Below, piece by piece: positions 1 to 7,846 of a stretch of DNA of 50,875 nt. The stretch is from S012-109 sp964425105 (lineage in GTDB: Bacteria; Pseudomonadota; Gammaproteobacteria; SZUA-140). Under the pieces are notes generated by a model. The model was not told the origin of the DNA. It saw only the letters and a program-made list of their open reading frames with translations, and did not search any database. The position numbers and the translations under genes are program-made. Positions within the stretch are counted from its first letter, which is position 1. The number at the start of each line of letters is the position of its first letter. The stretch is from positions 1 to 50,875 of the forward strand of contig CAYRLE010000011.1 in the NCBI GenBank assembly GCA_964425105.1, written 5' to 3'.

Positions 1-90
1 TATTCTATCAAGAAAACAGAAAAGTTCTAACAACAGAGAAAAAACAAGAACAAACAACCCATAAACAGCCCGGTCCCAAGGAGCACCATC

Positions 91-1308
91 ATGTCCAAAC
101 TAGTCAATCCACACGGCGGCGAAGCGCTCAAGCCCCTGCTGCTGGAAGGCGAAGCGCTGACTGAAGAACAGGCCCGCGCCGCTGCCCTGCCCCGCATCAC
201 CATCACCTCCCGCGAGGCCGGCGACCTGATCATGATGGGCATCGGCGGTTTCACCCCCCTGGAAGGCTTCATGACCCATGCCGACTGGGAAGGCGTCTGC
301 GACGGCTTCAAGATGGCCAACGGCCTGTTCTGGCCCATCCCCATCACCCTCTCCTGCAACCGGGAGAGCGCCGAAGGCATCAAGCTGGGCAGTGAAATCG
401 CCCTGGCGAACCCGGACAACGGGGAGATCATGGCCACCATGCAGGTGACGGAGAAATACGCCATCGACAAGGAGCACGAATGCATGATGGTGTACAAGAC
501 CGTGGACCCGGCCCATCCCGGCGTGAAGATGGTCATGGACCAGGGCGCGGTCAACCTGGCGGGGCCGGTGAAGGTGCTGTCTCAGGGGGATTTCGCCGAG
601 CGCTTCCCTGGCATCTACATGACTCCGGCCCAGACCCGCGCCCTGTTCGAACTCAAGGGCTGGTCCACGGTGGCGGCCTTCCAGACCCGCAACCCCATGC
701 ACCGCTCCCACGAATACCTCACCAAGATTGCCATCGAGACCTGCGACGGCGTGCTGATCCACTCCCTGCTGGGCAAACTGAAACCCGGCGACATTCCCGC
801 CGAGGTGCGCAGCGCGGCCATCGACAGCCTGATCGAGAACTATTTCGTGGACAATACCGTGGTTCACGCCGGCTATCCCCTGGACATGCGCTATGCCGGC
901 CCCCGCGAGGCCCTGCTGCACGCCCTGTTCCGCCAGAACTACGGCTGCTCCCACCTCCTGGTGGGCCGCGACCACGCCGGGGTGGGCGACTACTACGGCC
1001 CCTTCGACGCCCACCACATTTTCGACGAGATCCCCGCGGACGCCCTGGAGACCCGCCCCATCAAGATCGACTGGACCTTCTGGTGCTACAAGTGCAACGG
1101 CATGGCCTCCATGCGCACCTGCCCCCACGAAGGCAGCGACCGCCTGCTGCTGTCGGGCACCAAGCTGCGCAAGGCGCTGTCCGAAGGCGAGGAAGTGCCG
1201 CCGGAATTCAGCCGCCCGGAGGTACTGGAGATCCTGAGAAACTACTATGCCGGCCTCAGCAATGAGCAGCGCGTCAAGGTGGAACTCAGCGGCCATTCCG
1301 CCAAGTAG
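91..1308 (+). CDS. sat: sulfate adenylyltransferase (ATP sulfurylase), dissimilatory type
   Basis: A 405-aa cytoplasmic enzyme that interconverts ATP + sulfate and APS + pyrophosphate. In sulfur oxidizers it runs toward ATP, releasing sulfate from APS. The family signatures QTRNPMHRSHEY (residues 198-209) and GRDHAGVGDYYG (292-303) are intact, and the length fits the homo-oligomeric Sat used in dissimilatory sulfur metabolism rather than CysD/CysN. The ATG is preceded by AAGGAG at a 7-base spacing. No APS reductase genes (aprBA) are visible; they may lie left of the window. The direction of the reaction is inferred from family and context. Confidence 0.95.
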   Translation: MSKLVNPHGGEALKPLLLEGEALTEEQARAAALPRITITSREAGDLIMMGIGGFTPLEGFMTHADWEGVCDGFKMANGLFWPIPITLSCNRESAEGIKLGSEIALANPDNGEIMATMQVTEKYAIDKEHECMMVYKTVDPAHPGVKMVMDQGAVNLAGPVKVLSQGDFAERFPGIYMTPAQTRALFELKGWSTVAAFQTRNPMHRSHEYLTKIAIETCDGVLIHSLLGKLKPGDIPAEVRSAAIDSLIENYFVDNTVVHAGYPLDMRYAGPREALLHALFRQNYGCSHLLVGRDHAGVGDYYGPFDAHHIFDEIPADALETRPIKIDWTFWCYKCNGMASMRTCPHEGSDRLLLSGTKLRKALSEGEEVPPEFSRPEVLEILRNYYAGLSNEQRVKVELSGHSAK

Positions 1309-1323
1309 GCCTCCTCCCCTCCA

Positions 1324-1361
1324 CCAGATGGTGGATTACGCTGCGCTCATTCACCATCTGG
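1324..1361. repeat. intergenic inverted repeat after sat
   Basis: Perfect 10-bp arms CCAGATGGTG (1324-1333) and CACCATCTGG (1352-1361) enclose an 18-base loop, 16 bases after the sat stop. No T-run follows, so it is not a standard rho-independent terminator. It directly abuts the heptad repeat at 1362-1389. Confidence 0.6.
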
Positions 1362-1389
1362 GTGAGGAGTGATGCGTAACGAGTAATGA
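1362..1389 (+). repeat. heptad tandem repeat array A (4 units)
   Basis: Four 7-bp units in exact phase: GTGAGGA, GTGATGC, GTAACGA, GTAATGA. This is the first of ten intergenic arrays in the window built on the unit GTRAKGN. Confidence 0.8.
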
Positions 1390-1401
1390 AAAAAGCATTG
1401 A

Positions 1402-1419
1402 GTGGGCACCACCGCCCAC
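1402..1419. repeat. GTGGGC/GCCCAC palindromic repeat
   Basis: Short palindrome with arms GTGGGC and GCCCAC around ACCACC. Related palindromes occur at 19098, 26213, 39118, 39234 and 47263, usually beside a heptad array. Confidence 0.55.
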
Positions 1420-1477
1420 CGAGCCCCTGCACCACACCCTAGGGTGGCGCCGCCTTCGACCCCCTCTGGCCCAAAGA

Positions 1478-1506
1478 TTGCAAACACAAGATGTTGTGGT
1501 TACCAT
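1478..1506 (+). promoter_or_regulatory. candidate sigma70 promoter P1 of nrdJ
   Basis: TTGCAA (1478-1483), a 17-base spacer, then TACCAT (1501-1506). The spacer is almost filled by an NrdR-box-like sequence, an arrangement that would let a repressor block polymerase. Called from sequence alone. Confidence 0.45.
1484..1499. promoter_or_regulatory. NrdR box 1
   Basis: ACACAAGATGTTGTGG matches the NrdR consensus ACACWATATATWGTGT at 13 of 16 positions and is nearly palindromic. NrdR is the ATP/dATP-sensing repressor of ribonucleotide reductase genes. Its gene is not in the window. Confidence 0.6.
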
Positions 1507-1633
1507 TTTTCCGATGAGTGCTTGTATTTATTGGAAAAATTTCCTGGACCACAGCCAAGAAAAATTCATAAGACACTGATAAGACAGGAAAATAACAAAC
1601 AAAGGAAAGCAGGACTCTCTCCAAAAAAAGCAG

Positions 1634-1663
1634 TTGACAGGGCAGAATGAATCGCCATACTCT
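1634..1663 (+). promoter_or_regulatory. candidate sigma70 promoter P2 of nrdJ
   Basis: A perfect -35 TTGACA (1634-1639) is followed after 18 bases by a weak -10 TACTCT (1658-1663). Transcription would start near 1670, directly at NrdR box 2, giving a leader of about 65 bases before the ATG at 1736. Confidence 0.5.
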
Positions 1664-1672
1664 TTCCGCCTG

Positions 1673-1688
1673 GCACAACATCTTGTGT
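1673..1688. promoter_or_regulatory. NrdR box 2
   Basis: GCACAACATCTTGTGT matches the NrdR consensus at 13 of 16 positions, with clear dyad symmetry. It sits at the expected start point of promoter P2. It lies 189 bp from box 1, about 18 helical turns, much wider than the usual paired boxes. Confidence 0.6.
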
Positions 1689-1735
1689 CTGACCATATAA
1701 CAACGACACGTCAACAGCGAGGAGACAAACACACG

Positions 1736-3889
1736 ATGGAATCCGCACATCTGCGCGTCATCTCCAGCAGCGCCCCCGAAATCCCCCTGCAATCCGCTTC
1801 TCTGGACATCTGGGACAAAAAATACCGCCTCAAGAGCAAGGACGGGGCCTGCATCGACCAGACCATCGACGATACCTACAAGCGTGTCGCCCGCGCCCTG
1901 GCCGACGTGGAGCACAGCGCCGAACTGCGCGAGCACTGGTATGAGGAGTTCCTCTGGGCCCTGCGCCACGGCGCCATCCCTGCCGGCCGCATCACCTCCA
2001 ATGCCGGCGCCCTGGAACACAAGCCCGCCACCTCCACCATCAACTGCACCGTCTCCGGCACCATCCAGGACTCCATGAACGACATCCTGGGCAAGGTCCA
2101 CGAGGCCGGCCTGACCCTCAAGGCGGGCTGCGGCATCGGCTACGAATTCTCCACCCTGCGCCCGCGCGGCGGCTATGTCTCGGGCGCCGGGGCCTACACC
2201 TCCGGCCCCCTGTCCTTCATGGACATCTATGACAAGATGTGCTTCACCGTGTCCTCCGCCGGTGGCCGGCGCGGCGCCCAGATGGGCACCTTCGATATCG
2301 GCCACCCCGACGTGGTGGATTTCATCAAGGCCAAGCGCGAGGACGGCCGCCTGCGCCAGTTCAACCTCTCGCTGCTCATCAGCGGTGAGTTCATGGATGC
2401 GGTGAAACACGACCGCCAGTGGCAACTGGCCTTCCCCGTCACCCGCAAGGAAGTGGAAGAAGACGGCATCGACCTCAACGACCCGGAGCACATCATCTGG
2501 CGCGAGTGGCCCAGCAGGGAAGGCTACATCGCCAACGGCGCCGGCCTGGTGGCCTGCAAGATCAGCCGCGCCATCCGCGCGCGGCGCCTGTGGGACGTCA
2601 TCATGTCCTCCACCTACGACTATGCCGAACCGGGCTTCATCCTCATCGACAAGGTCAATGAGATGAACAACAACTGGTTCTGCGAAAACATCCGCGCCAC
2701 CAATCCCTGCGGCGAACAACCCCTGCCCCCCTATGGTTCCTGCCTGCTGGGCTCCATCAACCTCACGCGCTTCGTGCGCGACCCCTTCACCGACGACGCC
2801 CGCTTCGACTGGGACGAGTATCGCCGTGCGGTGGCCATCTTCACCCGCATGCTGGACAACGTGGTGGAGATCAACGGCCTGCCCCTGGAACAGCAGCGCC
2901 AGGAGATCACCAGCAAACGCCGCCACGGCATGGGCTATCTGGGGCTGGGCTCCACTATGACCATGCTGCGCATGAAATACGGTGCCCAGGACTCCCTGGC
3001 CTTCACCGAGCAGGTGACCCGGGAAATGGCCCTGGTGGGCTGGGAGACCGCCCTGGAACTGGCGCGGGAAAAGGGCCCCGCTCCCATCCTGGAGCAGCAC
3101 TTCACGGTCACCGAGGAGATGCTGCGCAAGCGCCCGGAGATGGCCCGCGACGGCTACAAGGCCGGCGACGTGGTGAAGGGCAAGGTGCTGCACGCCAAAT
3201 ACAGCCGCTACATGCAGCAGCTGGCCGGCGTCGCCCCGGAACTGGTGGACGAACTGGCCCGGGTGGGCGCACGCTTCACCCACCATACCTCCATCGCCCC
3301 CACCGGCACCATCTCCCTGTCCCTGGCCAACAACGCCAGTAACGGCATCGAGCCGAGCTTCGCCCATCACTATTTCCGCAACGTGATCCGCGAGGGCAAG
3401 AAGAGCAAGGAAAAAGTGGACGTCTATTCTTACGAACTGCTGGCCTACCGTCACTTGGTCAATGCCGCCGCCATCCCCGACGCCCAGCGGGAGGAGGAGC
3501 GCCTGCCCGGCTACTTCATCTCCGCCGACGACATCACCCCCAAGGAACATGTTGACGTGCAGGCGGCGGCGCAGATCTGGGTAGACTCCTCCATCTCCAA
3601 GACCGCCAATGTGCCCAGCGACTACGACTACGAGGCATTCAAGGGCATCTACCTCTATGCCTATGAAAAAGGCCTCAAGGGCTGCACCACCTTCCGCTTC
3701 AACCCGGAGGCCTTCCAGGGCGTGCTGGTGAAGGAGAAGGATCTCGCCAGTACCACCTACCGCTTCACCCTGGAGGACGGCAGCGTGATCGAGGCCCAGG
3801 GCAACGAGGAGATCGAATACGACGGCGAGACCCATACCGCCGCCAACCTCTACGACGCTCTCAAGGAAGGCTACTACGGCAAACACTGA
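1736..3889 (+). CDS. nrdJ: adenosylcobalamin-dependent (class II) ribonucleotide reductase, catalytic subunit NrdJa
   Basis: A 717-aa enzyme that reduces ribonucleotides to deoxyribonucleotides with a cobalamin radical, independent of oxygen. The active-site motif NPCGE (residues 323-327) supplies the N-x-C-x-E triad with thiyl cysteine C325. C104 (in NCTVSGT) and C336 are the expected reductant pair. The frame stays open up to a TTG at 1634, but the ATG at 1736 is preferred because GAGGAG lies just upstream and the extra 34 residues would overlap the promoter. The protein lacks the C-terminal redox domain, which is encoded by the next gene, as in the split NrdJa/NrdJb of Pseudomonas. Confidence 0.93.
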   Translation: MESAHLRVISSSAPEIPLQSASLDIWDKKYRLKSKDGACIDQTIDDTYKRVARALADVEHSAELREHWYEEFLWALRHGAIPAGRITSNAGALEHKPATSTINCTVSGTIQDSMNDILGKVHEAGLTLKAGCGIGYEFSTLRPRGGYVSGAGAYTSGPLSFMDIYDKMCFTVSSAGGRRGAQMGTFDIGHPDVVDFIKAKREDGRLRQFNLSLLISGEFMDAVKHDRQWQLAFPVTRKEVEEDGIDLNDPEHIIWREWPSREGYIANGAGLVACKISRAIRARRLWDVIMSSTYDYAEPGFILIDKVNEMNNNWFCENIRATNPCGEQPLPPYGSCLLGSINLTRFVRDPFTDDARFDWDEYRRAVAIFTRMLDNVVEINGLPLEQQRQEITSKRRHGMGYLGLGSTMTMLRMKYGAQDSLAFTEQVTREMALVGWETALELAREKGPAPILEQHFTVTEEMLRKRPEMARDGYKAGDVVKGKVLHAKYSRYMQQLAGVAPELVDELARVGARFTHHTSIAPTGTISLSLANNASNGIEPSFAHHYFRNVIREGKKSKEKVDVYSYELLAYRHLVNAAAIPDAQREEERLPGYFISADDITPKEHVDVQAAAQIWVDSSISKTANVPSDYDYEAFKGIYLYAYEKGLKGCTTFRFNPEAFQGVLVKEKDLASTTYRFTLEDGSVIEAQGNEEIEYDGETHTAANLYDALKEGYYGKH

Positions 3890-3937
3890 AGGGACGGGGA
3901 CGCCCTTTACGAACCGCTATCGAAGGAGTTTTTAGAT

Positions 3938-4654
3938 ATGGCCATCAAAATAGACCAGAAGATTCTCAAGTACACCGTCGCCAAGGACGAAGCAGACGCC
4001 GCCGACGAAGCAGCGCAGGACAATAGCGTTGCCCAGGAAAGCGTTTCCTCCAATATCATCCAGATGCACGAGAAACTGGAGCGCCCGGAGATGCTGCTGG
4101 GCTCCACCTACAAGGTCAAGACGCCGCTCAGCGAACATGCCCTGTACGTGACCATCAATGACGTCATCCTCAACCCCGGCACCGAGCACGAACTGCGCCG
4201 CCCCTTCGAGGTGTTCATCAATTCCAAGAACATGGACCACTTCCAATGGATCGTGGCCCTGACCCGCATCATCTCCGCGGTCTTCAGAAAGGGCGGCGAC
4301 ATCACCTTCCTGGTGGAGGAACTGCGCTCGGTCTTCGATCCCCGCGGCGGCTACTTCAAGAAGGGCGGCAGATTCATGCCCTCCCTGGTGGCTGAGATCG
4401 GCGATGTCATCGAGCACCACCTGAAATCCATCGGCCTGCTGAAGGATGATGAACTGGATGCCCATCAACAACAGTTCGTGACCCAGAAGCGGCGCGAATT
4501 CGAGGCTGCGGCCCGCAGCGAGCAGGCAGATGCCGGAGAGGAAGGCGACTTCCCCCCCGGCGCCCAGCTGTGCGCCAAGTGCCAGACCAAGGCCATGATC
4601 CAGATGGACGGCTGCCTCACCTGCCTCAACTGCGGCGAATCCAAGTGTGGCTGA
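3938..4654 (+). CDS. nrdJb: class II ribonucleotide reductase C-terminal subunit NrdJb (TSCPD domain)
   Basis: A 238-aa partner of the catalytic subunit, starting 48 bases after it with AAGGAG upstream. Residues of about 55-165 resemble the TSCPD domain found at the C-terminus of single-chain class II reductases. The tail carries six cysteines (C212, C215, C226, C229, C232, C237), fitting the mobile redox or zinc-ribbon end that re-reduces the active site. Length and order match Pseudomonas NrdJb. The acidic N-terminal stretch (about 15-35) looks disordered. Confidence 0.85.
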   Translation: MAIKIDQKILKYTVAKDEADAADEAAQDNSVAQESVSSNIIQMHEKLERPEMLLGSTYKVKTPLSEHALYVTINDVILNPGTEHELRRPFEVFINSKNMDHFQWIVALTRIISAVFRKGGDITFLVEELRSVFDPRGGYFKKGGRFMPSLVAEIGDVIEHHLKSIGLLKDDELDAHQQQFVTQKRREFEAAARSEQADAGEEGDFPPGAQLCAKCQTKAMIQMDGCLTCLNCGESKCG

Positions 4655-4782
4655 CTGCCGCGACAGGCGGCCTCTGATTAATTCTGGGCCGGATGGATGG
4701 CGGATGAAATTTCCCCGGATCAAGGCAATCGTTCTCGCCAGACGGTACGGAGCGTTGAAACTCACTCAAGACAAGGTCAATA

Positions 4783-5865
4783 ATGAGCCGTTACTGGTCA
4801 CCAATCGTCCACCAGCTTACCCCTTATATTCCCGGCGAACAGCCACAGGACCAGGCCTATATCAAGCTGAACACCAACGAGAACCCCTACCCGCCCTCGC
4901 CGCGCGTCATCGAGGCCATCAGTGCCCTCGATGGTGACCGGCTGCGGCGTTACCCCGATCCCGAGTCGTCGGCGCTGAGCCAGGCGCTGGCCGATTATTT
5001 TTCCGTCGAGGCAAGCAATGTCTTCATCGGCAATGGCTCCGACGAGGTCCTTGCACACAGTTTTCAGGCCTTCTTCAACAACGGCCGCCCTTTGCTGTTC
5101 CCGGATATCAGCTACAGCTTTTATCCGGTCTATTGCTGCCTCTACCAGATCGAGTACCGAAGCATCCCATTGCAAGTGGACTTCTCGCTCGCCATCGATG
5201 ATTTCAGCGCCGGCAATGGCGGGATCATCTTCCCCAACCCCAACGCCCCCACCAGCCGGCTCTTGCCGCTCCAGGACATCGAGGCACTCTGCCATCGCCA
5301 TGAGTCATCACTCATCATCGTCGACGAGGCCTATATCGATTTCGGTGGCGAGTCGGCTATCCCGCTGACCCGTCATTATGACAATCTGCTGGTCATCCAG
5401 ACCTTCTCCAAATCGCGCAGCCTCGCCGGCCTGCGCCTCGGCTATGCAATTGGCCAGCGCCACCTGATCGATGGCCTGAAACGGGTCAAGGATTCCTTCA
5501 ACTCCTATCCCATCGACAGCATCGCACAATCGGCGGCCATCGCTGCACTCGATGATGATGACTATTTCCGGGATTGCTGCAACAGGATCATCAGCTGCCG
5601 CAGCAGCCTGACGGCCGCCCTTGGCACTCTCGGCTTCGATATCCTGCCCTCGGCGGCCAACTTTCTCTTTGTCCGCCATCCCACCGCAAGGGCGGCAGCG
5701 CTCTACCGGCAGCTGAAGGAACAAGGCATTCTCGTCCGTCATTTCAGCAAACCGCGCATCGCTGACTACCTGCGCATCACCATCGGCACAGATGAACAAT
5801 GCACGCTGCTGATCGAAAAACTTGCCGGCATTCTCGGCAAGGCGCAGCGGCCTGTGCCATCATGA
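4783..5865 (+). CDS. hisC: HisC-like PLP-dependent aminotransferase (histidinol-phosphate aminotransferase family)
   Basis: A 360-aa fold-type I aminotransferase. The N-terminal KLNTNENPYPPSP (28-40), the FPNPNAPT loop (150-157), DEAYIDF (181-187) and the PLP lysine K210 in TFSKSRSLAGLR are the HisC pattern; HisC converts imidazole-acetol phosphate and glutamate to histidinol phosphate. No other his gene is nearby, and the stop overlaps the start of an M29-like peptidase by 4 bases. This copy may therefore be a paralogue acting on another amino acid. The fold is sure; the substrate is not. Confidence 0.8.
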   Translation: MSRYWSPIVHQLTPYIPGEQPQDQAYIKLNTNENPYPPSPRVIEAISALDGDRLRRYPDPESSALSQALADYFSVEASNVFIGNGSDEVLAHSFQAFFNNGRPLLFPDISYSFYPVYCCLYQIEYRSIPLQVDFSLAIDDFSAGNGGIIFPNPNAPTSRLLPLQDIEALCHRHESSLIIVDEAYIDFGGESAIPLTRHYDNLLVIQTFSKSRSLAGLRLGYAIGQRHLIDGLKRVKDSFNSYPIDSIAQSAAIAALDDDDYFRDCCNRIISCRSSLTAALGTLGFDILPSAANFLFVRHPTARAAALYRQLKEQGILVRHFSKPRIADYLRITIGTDEQCTLLIEKLAGILGKAQRPVPS

Positions 5866-6899
5866 GCATCGTACAACCCCTTACCCCTGACGCCATCGAC
5901 ACGGCCGCCGCCCATATCGGCGGCATCCTTGCGCTGGCCATCGAATACACCCCCGGGCAATCGGCGGTCGTCGTCTATGACTGCCAAAGCAGCCTCTCCT
6001 CGGCACTGGCTGCTGGCTACCGGCAGGTCTTGCCGCAGGCCGATTTCATCGATTTCGATCGCCACTCACCCGCAGACATCCTCCAGGCCTTTGCCCCGCT
6101 AAGGCCTGGCGACCTGGTCGTCCTGATCCAGTCGACCAGTTTCCGTCTCGATGCCTTGCGCATCCGCATCGAACTGTTCAAGCGCCGGCTCAAGGTCATC
6201 GAACATCCACACCTGGCGCGCATGTGCGGCCGCGAGGCGCTGATCTATATCGATTCCCTGGCCTATGATCCGGGATATTTCCGCGGCGTCGGTCACGCCC
6301 TGAAGCGGCGCATCGACCAGGCTCATGGCGGCATCATCGACAGCGCTGGTGAACTACTGAGCTTTACCTCCCCCTTTGAGCCGGCCAGGCTCAATGTCGG
6401 TGACTACCGGCAGATGAAAAATGTTGGCGGCCAGTTCCCCATCGGCGAGGTGTTTACCGAGGCGCGCGACCTCGAGGCCGTCAACGGCCGCGTCCGCATC
6501 GAGTTCTTTGGCGATACCAACTTTACCGTCAATCGGCCTCCCCGGCCAATCACCCTGGAGGTCAAGAGCGGGCGCATCGTCGGCACAGAGGGCTCCACGG
6601 CGGAATTCGACCGGGTGCTCGATATTATCCGTAGCGACGAAGGCGAGATCTGGCTGCGCGAACTGGGTTTCGGCCTCAATCGCGCCTTCAGTAGAAACAA
6701 CGTCGTCTGTGACATCGGCACCTTTGAGCGGATGTGCGGCGTCCATCTATCCCTCGGCGGCAAGCACCTCAGCTACCGCAAGAAACAGATCAATCGCAAG
6801 ACTGCCCGCCATCATGTCGATGTTTTTGTCTGCACTGAAAGCGTTACCCTCGATGGTGAGACCATCTTCTGCGAGGATAACTGGCAGGTCGACGTGTGA
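5862..6899 (+). CDS. M29-like (AmpS/aminopeptidase T) family protein
   Basis: A 345-aa protein whose ATG at 5862 overlaps the hisC stop (ATGA), so the two are probably translationally coupled. The C-terminal half carries M29-like metal sites: GEVFTE (E196), RELGFGLN (E267), VHLSLGG (H295) and HHVD (H318, D320). M29 enzymes are cytoplasmic metallo-aminopeptidases. The N-terminal half (1-180) is more diverged than classic AmpS and the protein is shorter than the usual 400 or so residues. The substrate, and whether it is a true peptidase, are unknown. Confidence 0.65.
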   Translation: MSIVQPLTPDAIDTAAAHIGGILALAIEYTPGQSAVVVYDCQSSLSSALAAGYRQVLPQADFIDFDRHSPADILQAFAPLRPGDLVVLIQSTSFRLDALRIRIELFKRRLKVIEHPHLARMCGREALIYIDSLAYDPGYFRGVGHALKRRIDQAHGGIIDSAGELLSFTSPFEPARLNVGDYRQMKNVGGQFPIGEVFTEARDLEAVNGRVRIEFFGDTNFTVNRPPRPITLEVKSGRIVGTEGSTAEFDRVLDIIRSDEGEIWLRELGFGLNRAFSRNNVVCDIGTFERMCGVHLSLGGKHLSYRKKQINRKTARHHVDVFVCTESVTLDGETIFCEDNWQVDV

Positions 6900-6930
6900 G
6901 CAATCGGCAAGCAGCTTGAGGAAGCTCTGA

Positions 6931-7524
6931 TTAAAGGCGTGCCTGCCAGACCAGCATGCGATTATTCGCCGGCATGGCGATATCCTGCAGCAAAGCCAGC
7001 CCATGACCTGCAGCAAGTTCGGTGAGCGCCTCAAAATCGCGAATACCGCTATTCTGGTCGCGCGCCTTCAGCCAGGCATCGAAACGGGCATTGCTCGCTG
7101 AAGTGTAGCGCCCCTGATAGTTGAAAGGACCGTACAGACAGAACTGCCCAGCCGCTTCGATAACACTGGCAACATGGGCAAACAGCCGCTCCACCTCGGG
7201 CCAGGAGATAATATGGACGGTATTGGCGTTGAAGACAGCATCGAAGGTCGCAACCGGCCAGTGCGCAGCGTTGACATCGAGCAGCAGTGGCGGCAGGACA
7301 TTGTCCAGCCGGGCCTCGTCGATCCAGGCCCGGATACCCTCATGATGCACCGCCAGATCGCTCGTCTGCCAACTCAGATGAGGCAACTCACGGGCAAAGT
7401 AAACGGCGTGCTGCCCGGTCCCGCTGGCAATCTCCAGCACCCGTTCGGTGGCGGCAAAGCGCTCCCGGAGGATGGCCAGTATCGGCTCACGGTTTCTCTC
7501 ACAGGCCTCGGAATAAGGTTTCAT
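6931..7524 (-). CDS. DUF938 SAM-dependent methyltransferase-like protein
   Basis: A 197-aa protein. The N-terminal KPYSEACERNREPIL, the SAM-binding EIASGTGQHAVYFA and the downstream FNANTVHIISW and LYGPFNYQGRYTS blocks are typical of DUF938 (PF06080). The ATG at 7524 is preferred over a GTG at 7530 because GAGG lies 5 bases before it. It converges with the M29-like gene, 31 bases away. A SAM-type Rossmann fold is clear; the substrate is unknown. Confidence 0.8.
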   Translation of the reverse strand: MKPYSEACERNREPILAILRERFAATERVLEIASGTGQHAVYFARELPHLSWQTSDLAVHHEGIRAWIDEARLDNVLPPLLLDVNAAHWPVATFDAVFNANTVHIISWPEVERLFAHVASVIEAAGQFCLYGPFNYQGRYTSASNARFDAWLKARDQNSGIRDFEALTELAAGHGLALLQDIAMPANNRMLVWQARL

Positions 7525-7670
7525 AAACACCTCGAGCTAATCCAGCATGATTGTAGCATCCGGCTTTGTCGCTTCACCGTGGGTCGCCTTGGCTCACGGC
7601 CGAAGCTGCGGCTCCAGCACCTGGCCAGCAATTTGCCGGCATGAGACGCTTCAACCGTGAATGAAGCAGG

Positions 7671-7837
7671 CTAGGAGTCTGTCGGGTTTAGGATGAATCT
7701 ACTGCGGAAAAGCCATTTTGGCCCATTTCCCCGATCATTTTCGTTAAATATGCGCAATATTCGCCTCAAATGATCGAAAAAATGGACTCAAAATGGCTTT
7801 CCCTCGCTACAACCACCTAAACCCGACAGACTCCTAG
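7671..7837. mobile_element. MITE-like element with 22-bp perfect terminal inverted repeats
   Basis: A 167-bp element. The left end starts CTAGGAGTCTGTCGGG (7671 on) and the right end is its exact reverse complement over 22 bp (7816-7837). Inside are further nested arms (AGCCATTTTG and CAAAATGGCT), so the whole element can fold as one long hairpin. CTAG at both edges fits a 4-bp target duplication of the YTAR type used by IS5-group elements, but CTAG is itself palindromic and could belong to the repeat. There is no open frame, so it would be mobilised in trans. It ends 9 bases before the next ATG. Confidence 0.7.
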
Positions 7838-7846
7838 ACTATAGCG

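Noticed and set aside
1309..1735. Cobalamin riboswitch before the B12-dependent nrdJ
   Set aside because: No recognisable B12 box; the region is accounted for by promoters, NrdR boxes and repeats.
1439..3886. Very long open frame antisense to nrdJ (and similar ones opposite sat, hemL, mpl and the LVIVD gene)
   Set aside because: A shadow of GC-rich codon usage; no family resemblance, no ribosome site, and the sense gene is certain.
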